A stretch of DNA of 64,000 bases from Acidovorax sp. 107 (GTDB taxonomy: Bacteria; Pseudomonadota; Gammaproteobacteria; Burkholderiales; Burkholderiaceae_C): assembly GCF_003058055.1 (NCBI RefSeq), contig NZ_QBTZ01000001.1, positions 126,501 through 190,500 on the forward strand, written 5' to 3'. Positions 18,294-25,467 of the stretch are shown here, piece after piece. The translations under genes and the position numbers were made by a program. The notes below the pieces were generated by a model. It was not told the DNA's origin. It did not search any database and was given only the letters and a program-made list of their open reading frames with translations. How positions within the stretch are numbered: the stretch's first letter is position 1; each line of letters begins with the position of its first letter.

Positions 18294-19583
18294 TCACTGT
18301 TTGAAAACGACGGCTTCCAGCGCCATGGCACGGATGGCTTCGGCCGCAGTGTCGGCCTCGGCGCGTGTGGCGTACGGGCCCACGCGAACGCGGATGCGGC
18401 GGCTCTTGGCGTTGCTCAGCTCCTGGCGAAAGGCGGGCAGGCCTTCGTTGAGCAGGCGCGCCTGTGTCTTGCGGGCATTGGCTTCCTCGGCAAACAGGCC
18501 CACGTTGATGTAGTAGCCCGGGGCTGTGCCCACCGTGGGCAGCGCGGTGTCGGCGGTGGGCGCTGCTGCAGCTGGCGCCTTGGGCTTTGTAGTGGCTACG
18601 GCGCGGCTGGCAGCATCGCGGCGTGCGGGGGCGGTGACACTGGCCGCAGGCGCGGGTGCGCGGGTCGATGCTGCTGGCGTGGCTGGCTTGGGTGTGGACG
18701 CTTTGGCGGCCGGGGTGGATGCCGTGGGCGATGCGGGCTGTGCAGGCGCTGGAGGCTCGGCCGATTTTTGGACGGCAGCGGCAACGGGGGGGGATGTGAC
18801 TGCCACAGGCGCGGGGGGTGCAGCGGCAGCAGGGGTGGCGGGAGCAGCTGACTCTGGGGTTACCTCGGCGGCGGGCGCCGGTGGCGTTGTGGGCGCGTCT
18901 TCGGCCTCGGGCGCTCGCAAGACCCCTACGGGCTTGGTGGCTGATGCCGCCTGGGCGGCTGCCGTGGCCTGCGCCACGGTGACGGCGGGCTCCAATGCCA
19001 GCGGTTTCACGTCCGACGGAGACAGTGCCAGGTAGGCGATCAGTGCGGCCAGGCCCAGCACCACATTCGCCAGCACCAGCACCTGCAACCGCTTGCGCGA
19101 GCTGGCCTGCTTTTCGAGCAGCGCACAGGCTTCGGGCACGGTGCGCGACGCGGCCAGCGCGCGCGCAATGCGTTTGCGGATGTCGGCGTACAGGATGGCG
19201 TTGCCATACAGCCCCGGCACAGCAAAGGCCAGCACCGCAAAGGCGCCCAGCACGCCCAGTTCGATGCCCACGGGCCAGTGCAAGAACGAGCGGCCTACGC
19301 CAAACACGATCAGTGCCAAACCCTCGGCCGCCGCCACATAGACCAGCGCAGCGCCCCACAGCTGGCGAAACAGCATCCAGTTCAGGGTGCACAGGCAGGC
19401 GGCCCAGTTCCAGGTGGTGGTCGTGCGGCCCGTGTCGTCAAAGCGCTCGAACACCTTCAGGTAGTAGTCCGTGTTCACGGGCCCCAGGGCCAGGCGCGAC
19501 ATGGCGGCCATGGCGTTGTCGGACGGTGAATCGAGCGACATGGCCGGGATGATGGAGGCGACAGGATCCGTGTGGTCGAGCAT
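18294..19583 (-). CDS. DUF2628 membrane protein with C-terminal SPOR domain
   Basis: A 429-residue two-part protein. The N-terminus (to about residue 190) is DUF2628-like with several membrane helices (NWAACLCTLNWMLFRQLWGA; then VFGVGRSF and an Ala/Val-rich span). A long Ala/Pro/Thr-rich linker follows. The C-terminal about 75 residues (YYINVGLFAEEANARKTQAR ... RVRVGPYATRAEAD) are a SPOR domain, which binds denuded peptidoglycan at division sites. A role at the septum or envelope is likely. The ATG at 19583 is used; ATG at 19541 is possible. Confidence 0.82.
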   Translation of the reverse strand: MLDHTDPVASIIPAMSLDSPSDNAMAAMSRLALGPVNTDYYLKVFERFDDTGRTTTTWNWAACLCTLNWMLFRQLWGAALVYVAAAEGLALIVFGVGRSFLHWPVGIELGVLGAFAVLAFAVPGLYGNAILYADIRKRIARALAASRTVPEACALLEKQASSRKRLQVLVLANVVLGLAALIAYLALSPSDVKPLALEPAVTVAQATAAAQAASATKPVGVLRAPEAEDAPTTPPAPAAEVTPESAAPATPAAAAPPAPVAVTSPPVAAAVQKSAEPPAPAQPASPTASTPAAKASTPKPATPAASTRAPAPAASVTAPARRDAASRAVATTKPKAPAAAAPTADTALPTVGTAPGYYINVGLFAEEANARKTQARLLNEGLPAFRQELSNAKSRRIRVRVGPYATRAEADTAAEAIRAMALEAVVFKQ

Positions 19584-19720
19584 GGTCGGATTCTGTCATG
19601 CACCGGGCGGTGTGTTACCTGCCGAATCGCAAGGTGCTGCGCGGCGGCAACGGGTGCGCGCAGCGTGGTGGTGCGCTGCGGGGCGTCCGAGCAGGCCACT
19701 ACGTGCCTGTGGGACGGGTT

Positions 19721-19790
19721 TTGAGTCAAATCGGCTGCAAGCGCTAGTCGAATATTCGCAAGCAGCTATCAATTAAATAGCGTTCGCTAT
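19721..19790. repeat. Dispersed repeat, copy 1 (3' end of TerB-like gene)
   Basis: Contains GTCAAATCGGCTGC, AAGCGCTAG, GAATATTCGC and the AT-rich hairpin AGCTATCAATTAAATAGC in the same order as the copies at 60722 and 46596. The TAG stop of the TerB-like gene (19787-19789) lies at its edge. The rest of 19584-19720 shows nothing recognisable. Confidence 0.75.
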
Positions 19791-20767
19791 TTGCCCCGTA
19801 CCAGGGCCATGATCTGGCCCGCGTCCAGCGTCGCTGCCTTCTGCTGAATTTGTGGCAAGTACTGCGTTTGCAGCTGCTTGGCGGGCGTGAGCAGGCCCTG
19901 AAAGGTCTCGCGCAGCATGGCCGTGCTCATGACCCGGCCACCGGCGTAATAGCGCTTGGCCACCTGCCCCAGTGCGTAGGTGGTGGCAAACGAAAACGCC
20001 ATGCCCGTGGCAGCGCCGCCCAGCCCGCCGAGGGTGCGACCCGCCACCTTGCCCAGCAGGCCGCCCAGCAGCTTGCGGCCAAACTGCTCCAGGTATTGCG
20101 ACGTCATGCCCACGCCGGCGGCGGCGATGAACTCCTTGATGTGGCCTTGGTCCAGCTCCACCCCGTGCGCCTTGCCGATGCCGTAGACCATCTTCACCTG
20201 CAGTGGGATGATGGCCATCGACGCCCATGACTGCGGCAGCAGCTCCAGCGCCCCGTTGAGTAGCGCGTAGTTCAGGATGGATTGGTCCAGCTCTGCATCC
20301 GAGGCATTGGAGTGGACAGTGGCGGCTGCCGCCAGGGGCGCTGCCGCAGCGCTGGCCACGGGCACCGCCATCGGCACGGCCTTTTCGGCCACGTCCACTA
20401 GCGCATCGGCTTGCTGGTCAAATGCCGCCGTCTGCGGGTCGCCCAGCTGCAGCGCCGCCTTGAGGCGGGTCAGAAACTCGCGCTCCGCTGCCGTCTGGCG
20501 GCCATCCACATCGCACACGCACACGGCCATTTCGTAGGCCAGCTGGCGGTGCATGGGCTCGCTCAGGCCTTGCACGGCGGCCTGCACACTGGTGCGCTGC
20601 AGCAGCACGTCCTGGTAGATGCGCGGCAGGTCGGCCACGCCCCCGTCGCCCGCGAGCGACTGGGCAATGCGGCGGATCTCTTCGCGTTCGGCATCGTCCT
20701 TGTTGCCATCAGCAAACGCGGCCAGAAGGGCGATGGTGAGGATGGATTTTTGCTGGTCCAGGGTCAT
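19787..20767 (-). CDS. TerB-like / DUF697-type protein
   Basis: A 326-residue protein. The N-terminal about 120 residues resemble the TerB fold (LTIALLAAFADGNKDDAER, then CVCDVDGRQTAAEREFLTRL), an acidic helical domain linked to tellurite/stress systems. The C-terminal region (LNYALLNGALELLPQSWASM ... IKEFIAAAGVGM) resembles DUF697/YcjF, with a Gly-rich hydrophobic stretch that may insert in the membrane. Function unknown. The ATG at 20767 starts the conserved part; upstream codons to 20899 are not supported. Confidence 0.75.
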   Translation of the reverse strand: MTLDQQKSILTIALLAAFADGNKDDAEREEIRRIAQSLAGDGGVADLPRIYQDVLLQRTSVQAAVQGLSEPMHRQLAYEMAVCVCDVDGRQTAAEREFLTRLKAALQLGDPQTAAFDQQADALVDVAEKAVPMAVPVASAAAAPLAAAATVHSNASDAELDQSILNYALLNGALELLPQSWASMAIIPLQVKMVYGIGKAHGVELDQGHIKEFIAAAGVGMTSQYLEQFGRKLLGGLLGKVAGRTLGGLGGAATGMAFSFATTYALGQVAKRYYAGGRVMSTAMLRETFQGLLTPAKQLQTQYLPQIQQKAATLDAGQIMALVRGK

Positions 20768-21002
20768 GGTGTTGGTGTGGGCAAAGAAGGCAGCGCACGG
20801 CGCGCTGTGGTGTCTGGGTGAGGTGCAGTCTAGGCAATGCGGTTTCAACGCCACAGCGTGTGGGGGATTGATGGCGCGGGCACCACATTGCGCCAGCACT
20901 TCGGGTTTTCCCTTGGGTAGTTCGGCGACTGTGCGGACGGCCTGGGCTTGCCTACAGTGCTTGTCATCGCGCCGTCGTGGCGCACATCAATGGAGGATGG
21001 AC

Positions 21003-22169
21003 ATGGGTGCAGCGATCGTGGGTTGGGCACATTTGCCGTTTGGCCGGCTGGACGGCATGGGCCTGGAAGACCTCATCACCCGCGCGGGCCGCGAGGCCCT
21101 GCAGCACGCGGGCATTGACGGCACGGTGGTGGACGGCGTGTGGCTGGGCAACCTCAACGGCGGCTTCACGCCCGATGTGTTTGCCTCGTCGCTGGCCCTG
21201 CAGTGCGACGACGCCCTGCGCTGGAAGCCCGCCACACGGCTGGAGAACGCCTGCGCGTCGGGCTCGGCCGCCCTCTATGCCGCGTGCGATGCGATCGAAG
21301 CCGGCCGCGCCCGGGTCGCCCTCGTCATCGGGGCGGAAAAGATGACCGCTGTCTCCGGCGCCGAAACCACGCGCATCCTGGGTGACTGCGGCTACTCCGG
21401 CGAGGCGGGCAACCCGCCCGGTGGCTTTCCGGGCATTTTTGCGTCTATCGCGCAGGACTACTTTGCCGCGCATGGCGACCATTCGGCCACCCTGGCGCGC
21501 ATCGCGGCCAAGAACCACGCCAACGGCGCGCTCAACCCCTGGGCCCACATGCGCAAGGACCTGGGCTTCGAGTTCTGCAACACCGTGTCCGACCGCAACC
21601 CGATGATTGCCGCGCCCCTGCGCAAGACGGACTGCTCGCTGGTGTCTGACGGTGCGGCGGCGGTCATCCTGGCGGCCGATGATGCGGTGGCCGACTTCCC
21701 CCGCGCTGTGCGCCTGCGTGCGCGGGTGCAGGTGAACGACTACCTGCCCATGGCGCGCCGCCGTGTGGTGGACTTTGAAGGGCCCCGGCGCGCCTGGCAG
21801 CAGGCGCTGCAGCAGGCCGGGTGCGCGGTGCACGACCTGTCGCTGGCCGAGGTGCACGACTGCTTCACCATTGCCGAGCTGCTCACGTACGAGGCCATGG
21901 GCCTGGCGCCCGCAGGCCAGGGCCACCGTCTGCTGGAAGATGGCACCGTGCTGCGCAGCGGCCGCCTGCCCGTCAACGCCTCGGGCGGGCTCAAGGCCAA
22001 GGGCCACCCGATTGGCGCCACGGGCGTGTCGATGCATGTGGTGTCGGCCATGCAGCTCATGGGCGAGGCGGGCGACCTGCAGGTGCCCGGCGCCACGCTG
22101 GCGGGCGTGTTCAACATGGGCGGATCGGCTGTGGCCAACTACGTGAGCATTCTGGAGCGCGCCCGATGA
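21003..22169 (+). CDS. Thiolase-family protein (acetyl-CoA acetyltransferase-like)
   Basis: A 388-residue thiolase. Nucleophilic Cys lies in ENACASGSAA (about residue 84), the HDCF active-site motif in AEVHDCFTIAE (about 286), and the C-terminal GLKAKGHPIGATG matches the SCP2-thiolase-like branch. It would cleave 3-oxoacyl-CoA or condense acyl-CoAs. GGAGG six bases before the ATG fixes the start. It overlaps the next gene by 4 nt (ATGA), so thiolase and ligase are coupled. Confidence 0.87.
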   Translation: MGAAIVGWAHLPFGRLDGMGLEDLITRAGREALQHAGIDGTVVDGVWLGNLNGGFTPDVFASSLALQCDDALRWKPATRLENACASGSAALYAACDAIEAGRARVALVIGAEKMTAVSGAETTRILGDCGYSGEAGNPPGGFPGIFASIAQDYFAAHGDHSATLARIAAKNHANGALNPWAHMRKDLGFEFCNTVSDRNPMIAAPLRKTDCSLVSDGAAAVILAADDAVADFPRAVRLRARVQVNDYLPMARRRVVDFEGPRRAWQQALQQAGCAVHDLSLAEVHDCFTIAELLTYEAMGLAPAGQGHRLLEDGTVLRSGRLPVNASGGLKAKGHPIGATGVSMHVVSAMQLMGEAGDLQVPGATLAGVFNMGGSAVANYVSILERAR

Positions 22170-23674
22170 ACATTGCCCACCTGCTGCGCCGCAGCGCCTT
22201 GCTGCACGCCCACCGGCCCGCGCTGCTGCATGGCGACCAGGTGCTGTGGAGCTACGGCACGCTGGCTGCCCGCACCGCTGCGCTGGCGGCCCATCTGCGC
22301 ACGCGCTGTGGCGTGGCCCCCGGCGACCGCGTGGCCATCTACGCCGCCAATGCGCCCGAATACCTGGAGGCATTGCACGCCATCCTGTGGGCTGGGGCCG
22401 TGTCGGTGCCGGTCAACTACAAGCTGCATGCCAAAGAACTCGCCTACGTGCTGGCCGACTCGGGCGCGCGCGTGGTGCTGACCTCTGAAGCGCTGGCCCC
22501 CGCCGTGCACGAGGCCGGGGCGCCGCAGGACGCGGTGCTGGTCTTTGGCTCCGACGCATACCGCGCCGCAGTCGCCCACACGCCCATGGACGTGTGCGAC
22601 CGCGCACCGCATGACGTGGCCTCGCTGTTCTACACCTCGGGCACCACCGGCCGCCCCAAAGGCGTGATGCAGACCCACCGCAACCTGCTGGCCATGACGG
22701 CCTGCTACTTCACCGATGTGGACGACATCCTGCCCGGCGACGCCATGGTCTACGCCGCGCCCATGTCGCACGGCGCGGGGCTCTACAACTACGCCCAGGT
22801 GTTGCGCGGCGAGCGGCATGTGGTGCCGCGGTCGGGCGGGTTCGAGCCTGCCGAGCTGGTGCAGTTGGCGGCCAGCGTGGGCCAGCTCACCCTGTTTGCC
22901 GCACCCACCATGGTGCACCGCCTGGTGGACCATGTGCGCGCCACGGGCGCCGATGTGTCGGGCTTCAAGACCATCGTCTACGGCGGCGGCCCCATGTATG
23001 CCGACGACCTGCGCAACGCCCTGGCCGTGATGGGCAACCGTTTTGCACAGATCTACGGCCAGGGCGAAAGCCCCATGACCATCACCGCCCTGTCGCGCGC
23101 CCAGCTGGCCGACCGCGACCACCCGCGCTGGGCTGAGCGCATGGTGTCGGTGGGCGTGGCGCAGTCGCTGGTGGAGGTGCGCGTGGTCGATGCCGCAGGC
23201 CAGCCTGTGCCGACCGGAGAGACCGGCGAGGTGGTGGTGCGCGGCGACACCGTGATGCCTGGCTACTGGAACAACCCCACTGCCACAGCGCAGACGCTGC
23301 GCGATGGCTGGCTCTACACCGGCGATATGGGCGCGCTGGATGCCGATGGTTTCCTCACGCTCAAGGACCGGTCCAAAGACGTGATCATCTCTGGCGGCAG
23401 CAACATCTACCCGCGCGAAGTGGAAGAAGTGCTGCTGCTCCACCCCCAGGTGCGCGAGGTCGCCGTGGTGGGCCAGCGCGATGCGGAATGGGGCGAGGTG
23501 GTGGTGGCCATCCTGGTCGCAGAGGAGGGCGGTGCAGTGCCCGGGGCGGAGCTGGATGCGCTGTGCCTGGAGCACATTGCGCGGTTCAAGCGGCCCAAGG
23601 AATACCGGTGGGTGGAGGCGCTGCCGAAGAATGCCTATGGGAAGGTGTTGAAGACGGAGTTGCGGGGGATGTGA
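22166..23674 (+). CDS. Acyl-CoA synthetase (AMP-dependent ligase)
   Basis: A 502-residue adenylate-forming acyl-CoA ligase: P-loop LFYTSGTTGRPKGVMQTH (about 155-172), YGQGESPMT, YTGDMGALDADGFLTLKDRS, IYPREVEEVL and the catalytic Lys near the end (LPKNAYGKVLKTEL). Activates a carboxylic acid of unknown chain length; pairing with a thiolase suggests degradation of a fatty or aromatic side-chain acid. The start overlaps the thiolase stop (ATGA). Confidence 0.87.
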   Translation: MNIAHLLRRSALLHAHRPALLHGDQVLWSYGTLAARTAALAAHLRTRCGVAPGDRVAIYAANAPEYLEALHAILWAGAVSVPVNYKLHAKELAYVLADSGARVVLTSEALAPAVHEAGAPQDAVLVFGSDAYRAAVAHTPMDVCDRAPHDVASLFYTSGTTGRPKGVMQTHRNLLAMTACYFTDVDDILPGDAMVYAAPMSHGAGLYNYAQVLRGERHVVPRSGGFEPAELVQLAASVGQLTLFAAPTMVHRLVDHVRATGADVSGFKTIVYGGGPMYADDLRNALAVMGNRFAQIYGQGESPMTITALSRAQLADRDHPRWAERMVSVGVAQSLVEVRVVDAAGQPVPTGETGEVVVRGDTVMPGYWNNPTATAQTLRDGWLYTGDMGALDADGFLTLKDRSKDVIISGGSNIYPREVEEVLLLHPQVREVAVVGQRDAEWGEVVVAILVAEEGGAVPGAELDALCLEHIARFKRPKEYRWVEALPKNAYGKVLKTELRGM

Positions 23675-23745
23675 GCAAGTGGCGGCTTGCTGGGCTGAGT
23701 GGCTTTGGCGGATAGTGGTCATATGATTCACTGCGAAAGCACTTC

Positions 23746-23925
23746 ATGCATCACCCGAATCATTCCAACGAAGAAGGAAGCTCCTCTTACAAGAGCAAGA
23801 GCGCCAACCATCATTTCAAGAGGGAGTCGAGGCTGATGATCTGGTTTGCCGTTGGCGTGCCAGTCATCTTGCTGCTTGGAGCCTTTCTGCTAGGTCCTAC
23901 GCTCCTCACTTTCATAAGTAGGTAG
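23746..23925 (+). CDS. Small membrane protein, 59 residues
   Basis: ORF of 59 codons in a gap that is less GC-rich than its surroundings. The N-terminal half is polar and rich in His, Ser and Lys (MHHPNHSNEEGSSSYKSKSA); the C-terminal half is one clear membrane span (IWFAVGVPVILLLGAFLLG) ending TFISR. An internal ATG at 23836 would give a 29-residue span alone. The Shine-Dalgarno is weak. A leftward frame overlaps it (23811-24176) but looks random in this part. No family recognised. 23926-24198 holds no convincing gene. Confidence 0.4.
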   Translation: MHHPNHSNEEGSSSYKSKSANHHFKRESRLMIWFAVGVPVILLLGAFLLGPTLLTFISR

Positions 23926-24198
23926 AGGCGTCGACGCGTGGGTTGCACCCGTGGCGAAAAGTGGCGGGCGGGGCTGCGTGCCTCAATACCGCATTCCTGT
24001 CGGCATCTAGCCCGGATGTTTGGCGTAGATTGGGTCAAGCAGCTCATGCGACAGCTTGCCGATAGGTATGCCAACAGGGCCTTGAAGGACTCAAGAGCGT
24101 GCTCGTCCAGGCGAACGTGAGTTTCCGGTACACCCATCACAATCGCGGTTTTCAAACCCGTCCTACTATTCGCCATCTCTCATCAGTAGACCCCTCCC

Positions 24199-24846
24199 AT
24201 GACTACCACCCTCAAAATCGATTTCGTCTCTGATGTTTCCTGCCCCTGGTGCATCATTGGCCTCAAGGCGCTGGAGCAGGCGGCGGACCGGCTGCAGGGC
24301 GAGGTCGCGCTGGACCTGCACTTTCAGCCGTTCGAGCTGAACCCGCAGATGGGGCCTGAGGGCCAGGACATTGGCGAGCACCTGCAAGAAAAGTACGGCG
24401 CCACGCCCGAGCAGAGCCAGAAGAACCGCGAGGCCATTGCGGCGCGTGGCGCGGCGCTGGGGTTCACCTTCAGCATGGACAAGCGCAGCCGCATCTACAA
24501 CACCTTTGATGCACACCGCCTGCTGCACTGGGCCGAAGAGAAGGGCGTGCAGGCCGCGCTGAAGAAGGCGCTGTTCAAGGCGTATTTCACCGACGGACAA
24601 GACCCGAGCAACCCCGAGGTGCTGGTGCGCGTAGCGAGCGAAGTGGGGCTGGATGGGGCCGAGGCGCGTGCGCTGCTGGCCTCAGACCGCTACGCCGACG
24701 AGGTGCGCGAGCGCGAGCAGTTCTATCTGCAAAACGGCATCCATTCGGTGCCCGCGATCATCGTCAACGAGCGCCATCTGATACAAGGCGGGCAGCCGGT
24801 GGAGGTGTTTGAGCAGGCGCTGCGGCAGATTGCCGTGCAGGGCTAA
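24199..24846 (+). CDS. FrnE-like DsbA-family oxidoreductase
   Basis: A 215-residue cytoplasmic thioredoxin-fold protein of the FrnE/DsbA group. The active site CPWC is in FVSDVSCPWCIIG near residue 18, the conserved FQPFELNP follows, and the cis-Pro loop is in GIHSVPAIIVN. No signal peptide. FrnE proteins are disulfide isomerases or reductases linked to stress. The stop codon directly abuts a dispersed repeat and an intrinsic terminator lies beyond. Confidence 0.88.
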   Translation: MTTTLKIDFVSDVSCPWCIIGLKALEQAADRLQGEVALDLHFQPFELNPQMGPEGQDIGEHLQEKYGATPEQSQKNREAIAARGAALGFTFSMDKRSRIYNTFDAHRLLHWAEEKGVQAALKKALFKAYFTDGQDPSNPEVLVRVASEVGLDGAEARALLASDRYADEVREREQFYLQNGIHSVPAIIVNERHLIQGGQPVEVFEQALRQIAVQG

Positions 24847-24909
24847 ATGCTATCTATTTGATAGCTTATCAGGCATATTGCACTAGCGCTACTGGCATCT
24901 ACGATCAAA
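24847..24909. repeat. Dispersed repeat, copy 2 (directly after frnE-like gene)
   Basis: Reverse orientation relative to copy 1: a perfect hairpin GCTATC-TATTT-GATAGC, then GGCATATTGCACTAGCGCTA. It begins at the stop codon of the DsbA-family gene and ends at the terminator at 24913. Confidence 0.75.
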
Positions 24910-24912
24910 GAA

Positions 24913-24932
24913 GGGGCCTGAGGCCCCTTTTT
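24913..24932 (+). terminator. Terminator between convergent genes
   Basis: GGGGCC-TGA-GGCCCC (24913-24927) followed by TTTTT, with AAAGAA on the other side, so it can also act leftward for creA. Confidence 0.85.
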
Positions 24933-24969
24933 GATGTCTGACCGATGCCCCGGCCACACCGGGCTACCG

Positions 24970-25467
24970 TCACTTGCGCAGCGGAATGGCGGTGGCGCGG
25001 TCCACGGGAACAGCGGTCACGCTGTTCTGGGGGGAGCCGTCGATGAGCTTCTCTGAGTAGGTCAGGTACACCAGCGTGTTGCGGGTTGGGTCCACCATGC
25101 GCACGATGCGCAGGCGCTTGAACAGGATGGACATGCGTTCGCTGAACACTTCCTCCTGCTTCTTCAGCGGCTCGGGAATGCTGATGGGGCCGACCTGGCG
25201 GCAGGCAATGGAGGCCTCGGCGCGGTCTTCGGCCAGGCCCAGCGTGCCCTTGATGCCGCCCACCCGGGCGCGCGATACGTAGCAGGTCACGCCCTGCACG
25301 CCGGGGTCGTCGTAAGCCTCGACGATGATGTCGTGGTCGCGGCCGATCCACTGGAAGGCCGTGTCCACCGTGCCGATCTTTTCGCCCGATGCGGCCTGCG
25401 CTGCGCCACCCGTGAGGGCGGCAAGCATCACCACAGCTGCAGCGGCCAGCGTGCGCGCGGCGGTCAT
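24970..25467 (-). CDS. creA: CreA family protein
   Basis: A 165-residue exported protein of the CreA family. An N-terminal signal peptide (MTAARTLAAAAVVMLAALTG ... AQA) precedes the conserved core GTVDTAFQWIGRDHDIIVEA, DDPGVQGVTCYVSRAR and LVYLTYSEKLIDGSP. Function unknown; acts in periplasm. The ATG at 25467 overlaps the cphA stop (ATGA), so creA is translationally coupled to cphA in the cyanophycin transcript. Confidence 0.87.
   Translation of the reverse strand: MTAARTLAAAAVVMLAALTGGAAQAASGEKIGTVDTAFQWIGRDHDIIVEAYDDPGVQGVTCYVSRARVGGIKGTLGLAEDRAEASIACRQVGPISIPEPLKKQEEVFSERMSILFKRLRIVRMVDPTRNTLVYLTYSEKLIDGSPQNSVTAVPVDRATAIPLRK

Noticed and set aside
23811..24176. Leftward 121-codon ORF (begins MANSRTGLKTAIVMG)
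   Set aside because: The first 50 residues look faintly protein-like but the rest is random and overlaps the small membrane ORF; no family, no ribosome site. May be a gene remnant.
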